In this document: positions 45,401 through 57,002 of the stretch, piece after piece
How the letters are laid out: each line of letters begins with the position of its first letter
Numbering within the stretch: the stretch's first letter is position 1
Assembly: GCA_014607495.2 (NCBI GenBank)
Contig: CP053163.1
Span: 7,668,716 to 7,732,715 of the forward strand
DNA from: Carposina sasakii
Lineage: Eukaryota; Arthropoda; Insecta; Lepidoptera; Carposinidae
Direction of reading: 5' to 3'
DNA length: 64,000 bases
Notes under the pieces: model-generated
Database searches by the model: none
Told to the model about the DNA's origin: nothing
Seen by the model: only the letters and a program-made list of their open reading frames with translations
Program-made: the position numbers and the translations under genes

Positions 45401-46117
45401 TCACCCAATATATATAGTATGACATATTTATTGACTCACTTCAAGACTAGATCAAACACGTACAAGCAGGTTGTTTATACAGCTCTTAAAATCCGTTTAT
45501 ACCTTGTTTATCAGGCTCCGCTTGAACGACCCTAATTTTCAAGAGCACTTCCATCCATCCGCGGTACACGCGATTTTACTTTGTAACCCCAATGTTAGAA
45601 GGACTATGCAGTTACATGCACCTGACATGGTGCTGGCGTTTGCCAACACAAGAGTTAACAGTCTACTGCGTAACATGGGTCACAAAAAGATTCATGTGCG
45701 AGGGACGGAATCAAAAGGAACAAAAAATATCTGCGGCCTGGCTTTGGCGTTAGTTTTTTTGCGATTCTGCGCGACTACTTAGTGTTTGGTGCGTAATTTC
45801 ATTGACTTTGCCTGTGTAGGTAATTCGTTGAGTGGTACTTTTATTAAAGGGTTTTTTGATTTTTAGAAGCCTTTGATCATTAAAATTTAAGCTACTTAGT
45901 TCGGTATTACAGGTTTTTTTGTAAATAGGGAAAATTATGAGAAGGGTAATACAATTCAGTTATATCTGATACCATTTATACCTTAAATAATATCGTAAAA
46001 GATATTCTTATGTTTACGCGTTTTTTGTGTATATTTTTTATGTATTATGTTGGCTTTTTAATTTAATAAATAAATAATTTATTTCCAGTGCATCCATGTT
46101 TTTAATTATATACTATA
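42418..46117. other. non-coding stretch, nothing recognised
   Basis: Nearly 3.7 kb with no identifiable element. A 103-codon plus-strand open frame at 45471-45782 lacks an ATG start and any recognisable domain. Confidence 0.45.
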
Positions 46118-46617
46118 CTAGTGGACGCCCGCGACTTCGTCCGCGTGGACTGCAGAAAAAACAAAATGTCTAAATTATCCGGGATAAAAAAAAAATCCCG
46201 GGATATAAAGTAGCCTATGTGTTAATCCAGGGTGTCAGCTAACTCTATACCAAATTTTATTAAAATCGCTCCAGCCGTTTTTACGTGAAAGAGTAACAAA
46301 CATCCATCCATCCATACTTACAAACTTTCGCATTTATAATATATAACTTTCAACCCTTATTTCACCCCTTAGCTGGTCGAAATTTCAAAAATGCTAGAAC
46401 AAATGTTTAATGATTTCTTATCAAGTGCTTAAATATAAAGTTTCATGGTTTTATCTTTTAAAATTAAGAAATCCCATACAAACTTTCAACCTCTATTTCA
46501 ACCCCTTCATCCCTTTTTTTCGAAATAAAAAGTAGCCTATGTTCTGTCTCAGGGTCTAAAGATTGTCTGTACCAAATTTCATCAAAATCGGTTGCGAGGT
46601 TTAAGCGGGAAAGCGTA

Positions 46618-46650
<33 letters not shown>

Positions 46651-46681
46651 GTTACTTTCGCATTTATAATATTAGTTGGGA
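46118..46681 (-). mobile_element. non-autonomous Helitron, Lep1-like, 564 bp, probably composite
   Basis: Minus strand: the 5' end TCCCAACTAATATTATAAAT, then GCGAAAGT, is preceded by A. The 3' end has hairpin CGCGGACGAAGTCGCGGGC and GTCCACTAG followed by T. A second internal CGAAAGTTTG block near 46320-46345 and two separate 'AAATT..ATCAAAATCG' blocks suggest one Helitron inserted in, or fused to, another. A (GACA)n microsatellite (46619-46650) lies near the 5' end. No ORF. Confidence 0.88.
46619..46650. repeat. (GACA)8 microsatellite inside a Helitron
   Basis: A perfect tetranucleotide run close to the 5' end of the element. The Helitron at 61651 has a (GGAT)n run at the equivalent position, so a microsatellite there seems to be a property of the family. 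Confidence 0.92.
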
Positions 46682-48101
46682 TTACATATAAAAAATGTAC
46701 ACAGCATAACCCCTATGGTTCACCTACCCATAAATTGCCTCTCGCCTAACCGCGCCGTTCCTGCCAAATTTATAAGCTGCTATCTCCACTGTATACCGGT
46801 TCAGTTTCATCATAACTTTGGCCAGTTTGTTTACGTCTATTTACGTACTATATATATGAGCCATAGGATTTTCCTGACACGAAAATAAATCAGCTACCAG
46901 CCTATCGGCCACTACCCCATCAACGTGATAAATGCGTGTAACTACATCCCCATGCGAACACTTCGAGCTATAGAAAACGCAGCGAAAAGCACTTTTAAGT
47001 CGATGGTTTTATCATAGTGATAATTTATCAGAGTGTATCTTTCGCTTTTTGCTAAATGTGAGGGCTATGTTGATATATTGTGACGTGATTCGGTTTATTT
47101 TTTCACTTTCACGAGCTAGAAATGGTTCTGACAAATGTACCAACAAAGCGTGACAGACCCAGGAAAAGATAGTGTGATGAGTTGGGTCTCCCAGCCAAGA
47201 AGTGCTTGATGCTAGTCCAAGATCGCCAAGAGTAAAGGAAAGAGGCGGACAATGTACAACCTAAATACAAAATTTAATTATATGATCATAGAAGTAGTCC
47301 TTCCAAAAATGAAATGAAAACATTACCTATAGATATATAAAAACTTATTAAACGTATGAAAATAGATTAATAGACGTAAAAAAAAAAAAACAAGTTAAAG
47401 AATTATAAACGGAGTTATTTCCAGCATTTCGTCCCTCATTCAATGAATTCTGGAATATTCGAATAGACGAGGAATTAGCCCAGAGTCCCTCGGGTAGGCA
47501 TGCTGGTAACTTATTGGAAGGAATGTAAGTTTGCTCGGAGCTTTAGTCCCAAATATAGTTATGCAGTTCAATAAATTATATTCTACCCTAATACTAATTC
47601 TCCATGAACTTCGAATTTACACTTATAGACTTCAGATGTATCTGACTTTTTAATCTTTAGATTCAAAATGAAAAGCATATTTGCAATATGATGGTGAAAT
47701 GTAGAATTGATCCGTTTCTTAATAAATGACAACCCCAATCTCTACCGGATAACCACCCGTTACCAACTAGACCATTCCATATATAAATAGGTATACAATA
47801 CTATCATTCAGGTATTGCATGGCCCCTATATGCCATACTTACGTGTATGTTATAATCGAACTGATATTATCTCTAGCGAGGGGTTACTCGGACCTTTACG
47901 ATTAAATATCGGTTGTGACGAAGGGATTAAAATGAAGCTTACTATGTTCCAGCCAGATTGAAATAAACGTATTTTCTGTTAGGCACATTACAAAGTAGTC
48001 TACGTGATCGCATATGTTTGTATTCACCATCATCAAACACGGATTTAATTTCATTGGATATGACATTTCTTTTTATAATGATAATTTTGATCCCAATAAG
48101 T
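46682..48101. other. non-coding stretch with a LINE remnant
   Basis: Apart from the degenerate LINE C-terminus at 47130-47270, nothing was recognised. Confidence 0.5.
47130..47270 (+). pseudogene. probable LINE reverse-transcriptase C-terminus, degenerate
   Basis: One frame reads KRDRPRKR-stop-CDELG, then KKCLMLVQDRQE-stop-RKEAD. This is the pattern R-P-x-x-R-W-x-D-E-L ... Q-D-R-x-x-W-R found at the end of RTE and related LINE proteins, with TAG and TAA standing where tryptophan is expected. The two stops at tryptophan positions argue for decay by point mutation. The clade is not certain. Confidence 0.5.
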
Positions 48102-48241
48102 ATTTATATTTTCTAAAATTATTAATAAAGAAAATGGAATAAATATTCTTCACCCGAGTGGGAATCGAACCCACGACCACTGCAAACCGTGCGAGCCGCT
48201 ATAACCACTAAGCCACCGTTTATATACCATTTATATTTTCT
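48102..48241 (-). mobile_element. SINE family A with perfect 13-bp target-site duplication
   Basis: ATTTATATTTTCT flanks the insertion at 48102-48114 and 48229-48241. In between, the minus strand carries an A box (GGCTTAGTGGTTATAGC), T arm GTGGGTTCGATTCCCAC and the family tail ending TTTATTAAT. The intact duplication shows retroposition and makes this the best-delimited SINE of the window (element 48115-48228). Confidence 0.92.
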
Positions 48242-48884
48242 GTAATTCTGATTAAACATGGACCATGTTCTGGTGGATCACAAGAAGGAATACACAGAAA
48301 GTACCTGAATACTATACATAAAACAAATCTCATCGGAGATACTACTTCAGGTTCCATAGCGGTTAACGTAATGAAGCCTTACACTGAATAAAATCAGCGC
48401 AATACAGGATACATAGTGCATTCGCATCGAAATTAAACCCATTCTTAGACTATCCCCGACCAACGAGGGTCCAGTGTCTTTTACTAGGGGACTACGATTG
48501 AATGTGGTTTGTGGTAAAGGGGTCTGGTCAGACCTGAACTTGCCACCGGCAACGATTAATAAGGCAGCAACTTGCACAATATTCAATGCAATTCAGTAAT
48601 CGAAACGGGCGAAACGATTAGTTTTATCGCCTTGATAAATTAGAAGTTTCGATTTTAATTGAATTTCCTCTGTTCGCACCGTTTCAATTAATTGGGCTGT
48701 TTTGTTTTATCTTTTAGTTTTATTAGCATTGTTATAGATTAGATTGATTAATTAAATAATTAGAACAACAGTTTTAATAGCTTAAAATATACATATTTTT
48801 ACTACTATTTGGTTAGTATCGATTCTTAGATATCTACAAAGGTGTTACTAAATCCAGATAAATAGAATTAACTTTAAATTATTG

Positions 48885-49137
48885 ACGGCCGATTGGTCTA
48901 GTAGGTAGTGACCCTGCCTGCGACGCCATAGGTCCTGGGTTCGAATCCCGGTAGGTGTAAACATTGATATGATGAATATCGATGTTTGTTATTCCGAGTC
49001 ATGGATGTTTCTATACTTATCTATGTATTTATAGACTGTTACTTAGTACCCACGACACAAGACCCTTTAGGGATCTTAATGTGGGACTAGGTTAATGTGT
49101 TGTGTAGTGTGTGAATATTTATTTATTTATTTAAATA
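48885..49137 (+). mobile_element. tRNA-derived SINE, family B
   Basis: 'ACGGCCGATTGGTCTAGTAG' and 'GGTTCGAATCCCGG' give the tRNA-related A- and B-box head. The body carries 'GATGAATATCGATGTTTG', 'TTATCTATGTATTTATAGAC' and 'AGTACCCACGACACAAGACC', and the tail is a (TTTA)n repeat. It resembles the widespread lepidopteran SINE with 'CTTAGTACCCATAACACAAG' (recall). A second copy lies at 51810-52010. Confidence 0.85.
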
Positions 49138-49599
49138 GGATAATAAGAACGTTAAAATATTGATATAATAACAAATATAAGTATATAATAACAGATGTAA
49201 ATAACAAAATCGAGAACTGAATAGGCATCGCTTACAAGAATATCAACACTTCCTAAGGGCAAAATACATTAACCGAAGGGCATCTCACTTCCTGTCTCGG
49301 TGAACACTGTCGAAATGCTAATTCTACGGAAATTAAACTTGTTCCCAATGGTTACCCTTTCGGAATGAGTCATGACCTTTTTACGTTAGTTCTGTACGAG
49401 AAATGTAACATTATGATTTCGGAATATTTTACATACAGGGGGACAACTTGAGCAGACTTTGAAGGCTTTCCACAATTATTTTGCCTTTTTGAAATGAACC
49501 GTCATTCAAACACATCAATTCTACAATTCTTATTATTTTTTGTACAAAAATACAGTAAAATCTTCAATATTTTACCAGCGTTTATCCTTCCTAATTATA

Positions 49600-49973
49600 G
49601 AGGATGATTTTTGGTCGTCAACGTTCCCGAAAACTACGGGATCTCCTCATCATCACGATCATTTTTCTCCATGGAAGCATACCTGGGAAGTGTCTGGTTT
49701 CCAAAATATTAGGGTCCAAAGTTGAGTAAATAGACTGTGTTTTTCTGCATAAATGCACATAGACGCGCGTAGCAGGATTTTTTCACGAAAAATAATTAAT
49801 ATCTGTCTATAAAAAAACTAACATAAACACTAGACACTATAAATTTCGCACGATCAAGGAATTTAAAATTAAAAAAAAAAAAAAATCCCAGCATTTTTTT
49901 TGGCATAAACTTACTTTATTTCATGTATAGAATACGTGCCCTTCGTTAAAGGTGGCCACAAAAAAACACCCTG
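49600..49973 (+). mobile_element. MITE family 'ACAGGGTGATTTTTGG', full copy, 374 bp
   Basis: The body is nearly identical to 37567-37942. The left end is mutated (GAGGATGATTTTTGG), the right end ACCCTG is intact, and TA flanks both ends. Confidence 0.88.
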
Positions 49974-51809
49974 TATTAAAGTAGGTACATAGATCTAACT
50001 AAACTACTTAGCTTTAAAAAAAGCAAGTATCTCTTACAGATTATTCATACTACCTACTACGAGTATACAGTAGAAAACATCTAATATATTGTTTTTTTTT
50101 ACAAATTTTAGAGGAATTGTAGGAAACTAGATAGATAATAATAATAATAACTACAGACAGCGAAGATTATTGAATAACTATTGTTTATTATGTTGTAAAA
50201 TGAAAGGTCCTAACTCAATAGACAAATCCATTCTAATGAAAACAGTCAATGAACCGGTTCATAACAACGATGACGAATGAAGGCCGTCTGTACACTCACG
50301 ATTTTTTATATGGTTAATTACAATGCAATATGGAGGCTTTTGATTAGTATTTTGGCTTAGATTTTCTATCTAAGAAAAGATACTAATATTTATTGCTTCA
50401 TTTTAATTTCGCTTGATGAATGAAAGCGTGTTTTGTCACTTCGCCAATAGCATTTTAAATACCTATATAATATAAAGTAGTTCTTGAATCAATATTTATA
50501 TAATTAACTTTTCCAGATTTTTCAAGCGTGTGGTATATTACAAAGGTTGGTAAAAATTTGGAATTTCATTTGAATCATTTATATTTAAAGGGTATTTGAC
50601 CAACCGTATAAGGTTTACGCAGAAACTGTTCATGTATTCCAGCCTTTATGTGACGAATTATGGACGGACCTAAAACAGCGTAATGAGTAATTGGTGAAAT
50701 AATGAGTAGGCATGATGATTGTGATACACTGGTTACCTAATTGATGCAGACATCTGTGTGTTTACAATTTATCAGATTTGGTATGTACAGTCATAGTTTG
50801 TTTCGTGATTGCAATTCAGTTGTCTTTTATTATTGTTTAGGTATTACCTTTTCAAATTTAATTTTAATTATCAAACGTATCATATTTGTCTATCGATACT
50901 ACCAACTCTTATGCCGAATTTGGTTTCCATCATAGTTTAATTATCCAATGTAGGATTGAAACTAATATTATACATAATTTTAATATTTCTTGTTTATTGG
51001 TCGAGACTGTTCAATGGCATTATCATTGTTGCATTTTATGGTACTAAGTAGTCTGTATGTCTTCCTAAAAATAGTTCCGTACAATTTTATATAAAAAAAA
51101 AAACAATATACACAGTATGTAGTTATAAAAAATGATAAAACCATTTCCTGTTATCTACTAACTACATTGGAATATTTACGGTGCACTCTATTTTGCCCGG
51201 GTAACTCATTCAATACATAATTTAATCATGCTCATCAATCGATGTAACACGGGATAAATGAGACAGCCCAGTTTAGTGGTAGTGTTGTAGTCTTATCGAC
51301 AACGCATCCACATCGTATGAAAACCTATAGGATGAATACATCATGGTGCGAGCATATGGTCGTCTGTTACAGAGAGCCTGATGTGTTTGGGATCCTTCGT
51401 TTAGGTTGATTGGCTATTTAAGTAGAGCGTTTTGTCCTAGTCTGCTTAATAGTTTATTTGGACGACCGGTTTTACGGAGTTAATACTACAGTAAATAAGC
51501 TTAAATAGGTAGACTAGCTATGGTTTAAATTAATAAAATAAATAATAAATGTTTTATTGGTACCAAATTACAGACACAAGTAAAATAGAGGCCCATGCTA
51601 ACTAGTTATACCTAACTGTGTTACAGTTACTGAATCTAACATGATTCTAAAGCTTTCGTCTACCAGAAGACTATCCAAAAGGCTAGCAATATTGACTTTT
51701 TGGATTGTAATCAATACCTACTGACTTTCTACGCGATAAGGAAACTGATACATAAACTTAAATATCTTCTGCGTCTGTTATCATTATGTTTGATATTCAA
51801 CAGTTGCAC
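49974..51809. other. non-coding stretch, nothing recognised
   Basis: AT-rich with a short (AAT)n run near 50136. A 64-codon open frame at 50741-50935 is hydrophobic but has no supporting context. Confidence 0.5.
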
Positions 51810-52010
51810 AACGGCCGATTGCTCTAGTACGTAGTGACCCTGCCTACGACGCCATAAATCCTGGGTTCGAATCCCGGTAAGTGCAAACATTGATATGAAG
51901 AATATCGATGTTTGTTTCTGAGTCATGGATGTTACTATACTTATCTATGTATTTATATACTGTTGCTTAGTACCCACGACACAAGACCTGTGTGAAAATT
52001 TATTTGTTTT
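51810..52010 (+). mobile_element. tRNA-derived SINE, family B
   Basis: 'ACGGCCGATTGCTCTAGTAC', 'GGTTCGAATCCCGGTAAGTG', 'AAGAATATCGATGTTTG' and 'AGTACCCACGACACAAGACC' align with 48885-49137. The 3' part after ACAAGACC is shortened. Confidence 0.83.
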
Positions 52011-55000
52011 TCTATCAATATGAAATATTCAATCATTATCGCTCATACCCAATAAATAAAATAAATTAAATTTATTTACTTATATCTATTTGATGCTCTT
52101 TTATGAAGTGATAATTATAAGCATTTTCTTGATTTTGCAAGTCAAGATAGCAGGTCTGCCTGCAAATTATGCTCCTTGGGAACCTGTTACTGCCATGTCT
52201 AATCCCTTAGAAGGTTTCACCAGAGGATGTAATTATGTTGCTAGCACTTAATTGAATAGCGCAGTGATCTAGTATGTATTTACTAATGCCTACTAGACAA
52301 GGTGTAATATCTATAGAATACGAGATTGTTATGATAATGTATGTAGATTATAAATGTAGGTATAGATTGTAACAAAAGGGGTATATTAAACAAAATGCTA
52401 TAAAATAACCCATATTTAATTTGCCAGTTAGTATGGAGAAATTCCTAAGCAACTGAGAAATGTTCATACAATCTTGAAAAATAAACATGTGATTTCAGGT
52501 TATATATAGGTACATATTTGTGGATAGGTTGTCTATTTCGAGCTATATTAATTACATTTCACTTAAAATACTATTTTTGTACTTTAGACCATTTACTCTT
52601 TGGATTTAACTACATTCTCATTACAAACCATCTGATCTGTTATATGTATTATCTATGGTAGATTGTGCACATAACATAGCTGCATTTTTTAATGAAATTT
52701 AAACCTTTGAAAAGGGGAGGCTTGAGAGTTAATTTAAACATTTGATCAGATTTAAGTTGATGTGTCTGATATTGATTTCAAATTGTTATCCAACCCTACA
52801 GGGTAAGTGTGGAGCTACAAGGGGTAGTTAATTAAATTTCAGGCCGTCTAGCATTTCAGCTATGTGTACCAGGTGTGTGTATTAGGCATGAGAACTATTC
52901 GGTATTTCTACGTGTTATGTGATAGGCTTATGTCCTATATACCTGTGAATTATTCTGGTAGACGATTGTGGCTAGTGCCAGAGATATTGAGATAATGCTG
53001 TATTAAAAATAAATATGGGTATATAAGTGGACGTTGATACTAAGTAGTTATATAATCGAATATTAATAATTTCAGCTGTGGAATGACCAACTTCATTATT
53101 TGGAAGAAGCTGATTCGGTATAAAAACTGAATGACTTCAATTTTCTTTCATTTTGGTTCTAGATTGTTTAGTCCAGTAATTTGATGGCTTTTACTTCTAT
53201 AACGTGCAGACGCCACGTAATTATAAGTACAGTCCACTTTATAACCGTATATGTTATCTGGTATAATCTGCAAAGCCCTGGTCCAATGCAAATCCCTTGT
53301 GATAGGACAGAAGACAAAGGGCGTGAACATGACTTACCGTGTCTCGGATTAGACTGTGTTTGCCGTTTAGATTGTTTGTTAGCTTTTGGTTCAAATAGGT
53401 AACAGGCATATAATAATATGACCAGTGAAACAACAACTCTATATACCTAATAAATATCTTAAGCAATGTATATACAAAAATATATATATGTAAACGCTGA
53501 TACGGGTATTTTATAGAATAGAATACGTAGAATAGAATACGTTTTTATTTGGTGATTACACACACAGAGATACAATAGCAAGAATGAGACTAAAGTAACA
53601 GGGTAGAAATAGACACAGTGCAAAAGTAATTAAAAATATGTACGAGTATATAGTGCAACACAAATCTCACGTGTGTGTAGCCGCCAAATAGGTCCCTTTT
53701 CAGCTTGATGCTGCTGAGACAGGGTAGGGGTTGCTTACCATGCAAAACAGCGCTGGTTTTCAAAAGGGACCTAGGAGTGAACGTCGCAAAAAACATATTA
53801 AATAAATAAATACCTACATTACATGTATCATATATAATTGTACAGTACATAATAAAAATATATGGATGGTATCAATATATATAATAATAATAATTTAAAC
53901 ACACACTCTAAAATAATTTAAAATTATTTTGCATTTGCAACGTGAACAGCAAGAAACAAAAACTTAAAAATTAAAAAGAAAAATATCAAGTGACAGCTGC
54001 CACTGACAGTGACAGTTAATAAAAAAAAAAAGTAAGTTTTAAGCGTGACCGAAGTCATAAGTATTGTGAAGTACCAATTCATGTTACAGTAAAACTAGAA
54101 ATTTTGTACAGATTCTAAATCTAATTGCTTTTTACATGGAATTAGAACTTTAAGCCTAACTAATAAATTATGAATCGACATGAGCGGCTAGCGGTTATCA
54201 TAGCCTGTACGCTTCTACCATTAGTAGAGTAGATTTTGGCAGGATACCAGAGTTCGGTGAAGTTACTGTCTGCGACAAATACTAGCCTAAAAGCTTTTTG
54301 TCGTTTCTCAGCTTTTATCTAATTACTCTGTGGGAATCTATATGTTATGTGACTTGTATTTTTGCGAGGTTTTCGTCAACAAAAACATTAGCTGTAATTT
54401 ATCCAAATAAAATATGTGGCTTTATGAATGCGATGTTTCTTTATGATTTTTCTGTCGTCAACCACCCTCATACAAACACGGTTTGTTAGTTAATCACCAC
54501 CATTGATGAAAAAACTGATTACATTTTGATGTTTTTTTAATCTAACGTCATCTATGCCAATCATTATGTTTCTGTTTACTCTATCATTATTTGTACTCAT
54601 TTAACAAGAAAATATTGCTTAAAGACCCCAAATATTTATATCGACTTCGTAGTTTACAAGGGTTATATTTTATCGTAGATTTCGCACCGTTAGGTAAATA
54701 CCAGGTTGAGGTAATAAATCAAACAAGCTGTGTTTCTGAAGGTTTAGTTTGCGAGGTTGAATAATGCTTAGATATGCCACTTTCAGTGGTAGTTGATTCA
54801 GTACAATGATGATACACACTTTAACTATTTAAGTTGTATTTTATTTATAGTTGCATGTTAATGCTTCAGATCTTGAAGATATAGTAGAACGTATAACTAT
54901 TATGAAGGTACCATTTATTCCATTCATCCTAATTTTCTTATGTATAAAAGTAAGTAGTCTTTAAGATACAATCAGCAAATAACAGACCAGTAAGCTTAAT

Positions 55001-56756
55001 GGCTTAAGAACAAGAGGTCAAAGATTAAAGTCCCCTCAGGAAAGTTTATATAAATCAGAGGCTGATTTCACGTGTAACGCTACGGTGGACTGAGTTGATA
55101 AAATAATTAGTTATTGTGAGGGAGCTCGCCCTTTGTCATCGGTAATTTTATCTATGCGCTCCACTGACTCGAGCCTTATGACAATCTGATTGGAGGGGAG
55201 TAAAAGGAAGCTAAAGGAAGATTTTTAAGGAATATGATCTAGCAGCCAACGAAGTGAAATTGATCGTACGAATCCCATTGAGTCTTGGTTCTGTGCACAA
55301 AAATTTTAGCTTGTGCTCTCTGATGAATAATAATAACTATATTTTAATAAAAATTTTACTCGGAAAAATGTTTTAGAAATTTCACGTATAAAGGTTTATT
55401 TATCTTTCGATGATAAAATCTGTACTATATAAACTCTGGGTATTTTTATGAAATACCTCTAAGGATTTCATATTGCACGATATTGTGCTTGTTTAAAAAT
55501 TTAGTTATGCATGAAACCATCCAGACGTTCAATATCAGAGGAGAAGCCATCAAGAACAGGCTGTCTGCATAACTCAATATCAAAACTATGTGCACTTTCA
55601 CATAAGTCTTATGTACCTATCTTATCTCTATGGAAAAGCTAACGAGCCATGTCGTTAGCTTAGGTCTAATCTTAGTCTAGGATTTTGTATAATAGTGCAA
55701 TTGGTGAATCCTTTGTGTTGTGTTCAGACCTGAATAAATTTCGAATTGATTCTAGATATGTCTCTTCGGCGATGAGGATAGTTTTTTTGTATTACATACC
55801 TTAATACCTGTTCTAGAACTTCAATATTTTTGATTATAAGAATTAGTCCTAGTTTATATAGGTGTAGATGAAAAAATAATTTTAACACAATAAACAAAGG
55901 TTTTTTATACAATTTACTGTTACAAGGAAATAAATGCTATACAATAACGGGTGGATATTTAATTTAACTTTGACACTTTTCTGTTTGATTGGATTTGAAC
56001 TATTGAAATACTTAAATTGAGCACATTCTTATAAATTTACGACTCGACTTAGCAACAATTTTACGACTCCGTTTTATTTAAGTTTCTGTACAAAAGTTAA
56101 ATGTATCGCGTTAACTGCTCAAGTTGGCAACACTCAGGGTTATAATTAATGTGTAGAAAGCGGTAAAAGGTTTCATTTTAAGGCAAAACAAATAGATAAT
56201 TGTGTCTAATTAATCCTGGCTCCTTTGCAAATGAGGGTTAAAGTGGAATCCCTTATATTGTAAGCTTTTATTGGCTTCGGACGCTTTAGTGAAGTCGATT
56301 CATTTGTTTTGGATTTCCATTAAAATTTCTTTAAGCTGGTGAAAAATTTGAATGGCATTCCTATTCGGACCTTCCTTTGTGATTGCATAGCTTAATAGGT
56401 ATGTTGTTTTTTATTGTCTGAGTTGTTGAACACGTTTATTGTTTTTATTATTCATTTAGAAGTTACGCCGCGTCGAGAATTTATTTAGCCTTTGATTTAC
56501 TCAATATCAATCAGAGGATGTGTGTTTTTTTAGAAGATTACGAAGCGTATTTAAAAAGCTCTCACTTTAAAAAAATTTACGCCAATGTTTGATCCTAATC
56601 TGACCTAGAACCAAAATTTGGAAGCACTTTCTTATTTTTTACAATTATGCCGATCTTAGAAAGCTTATAGCCAATTTAGCAATGACTCTCCTTCTAGTAT
56701 TTATCATAGTGTTTCGGAGAAAGCATGTATTTATTTTTATTTATCTTTGTTTCAGG
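52011..56756. other. non-coding stretch, mainly without recognisable elements
   Basis: It contains the decayed MITE at 52361-52535 and an inverted repeat at 53682-53772 (AGGTCCCTTTT / AAAAGGGACCT, about 65-nt spacer). Otherwise it is AT-rich DNA, likely the intron upstream of the exon at 56757. Confidence 0.45.
52361..52535 (-). mobile_element. decayed copy of the 31460-31723 MITE
   Basis: 'GTAACAAAAGGGGTATATTA' matches the terminal inverted repeat (its leading CAGGGT is mutated). 'CATACAATCTTGAAAAATAA', 'AGTATGGAGAA' and 'GTGATTTC' align with the interior in inverse orientation. The far end is lost. Confidence 0.7.
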
Positions 56757-56852
56757 CAGCCCTATGTGCTGACTACAGCGTGCCAGCAGACTGCATCAAC
56801 GCAGGACCAGCGCCGCGGCCTAGCTCCTTTCATGAAATATCTGCTCCAAAAG
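56757..56852 (+). CDS. probable internal exon of an unidentified host gene
   Basis: A pyrimidine-rich acceptor (TTTATCTTTGTTTCAG, ending 56756) and donor GTAAGTAT (from 56853) enclose 96 nt, exactly 32 codons. In phase 0 it reads AALCADYSVPADCINAGP, then APRPSSFHEISAPK, with no stop. A second frame (QPYVLTTACQQTAS...) is also open; the third is closed by TGA. G+C is 56%, far above the flanks. I do not recognise the protein. The Pro/Ser/Ala-rich composition suggests a linker rather than a folded domain. The neighbouring DNA is repeat-laden, as expected for long introns. Confidence 0.6.
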
Positions 56853-57002
56853 TAAGTATCATTGACATCTATCAGTCTAATTTAACAAGTATCTTGTCCT
56901 TCTTGATAATACTATAAATATAAAAATTTGTGAATATTTTTGGATGTTTCTTGCTTTTTTAAAACTTAGAGGATTTTAATGAAGGCTTATCATATCTATA
57001 TA

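Noticed and set aside
45471..45782. 103-codon plus-strand open frame
   Set aside because: It begins at TTG, has no initiating ATG, splice sites or recognisable family. I kept it only as a remark in the regional entry.
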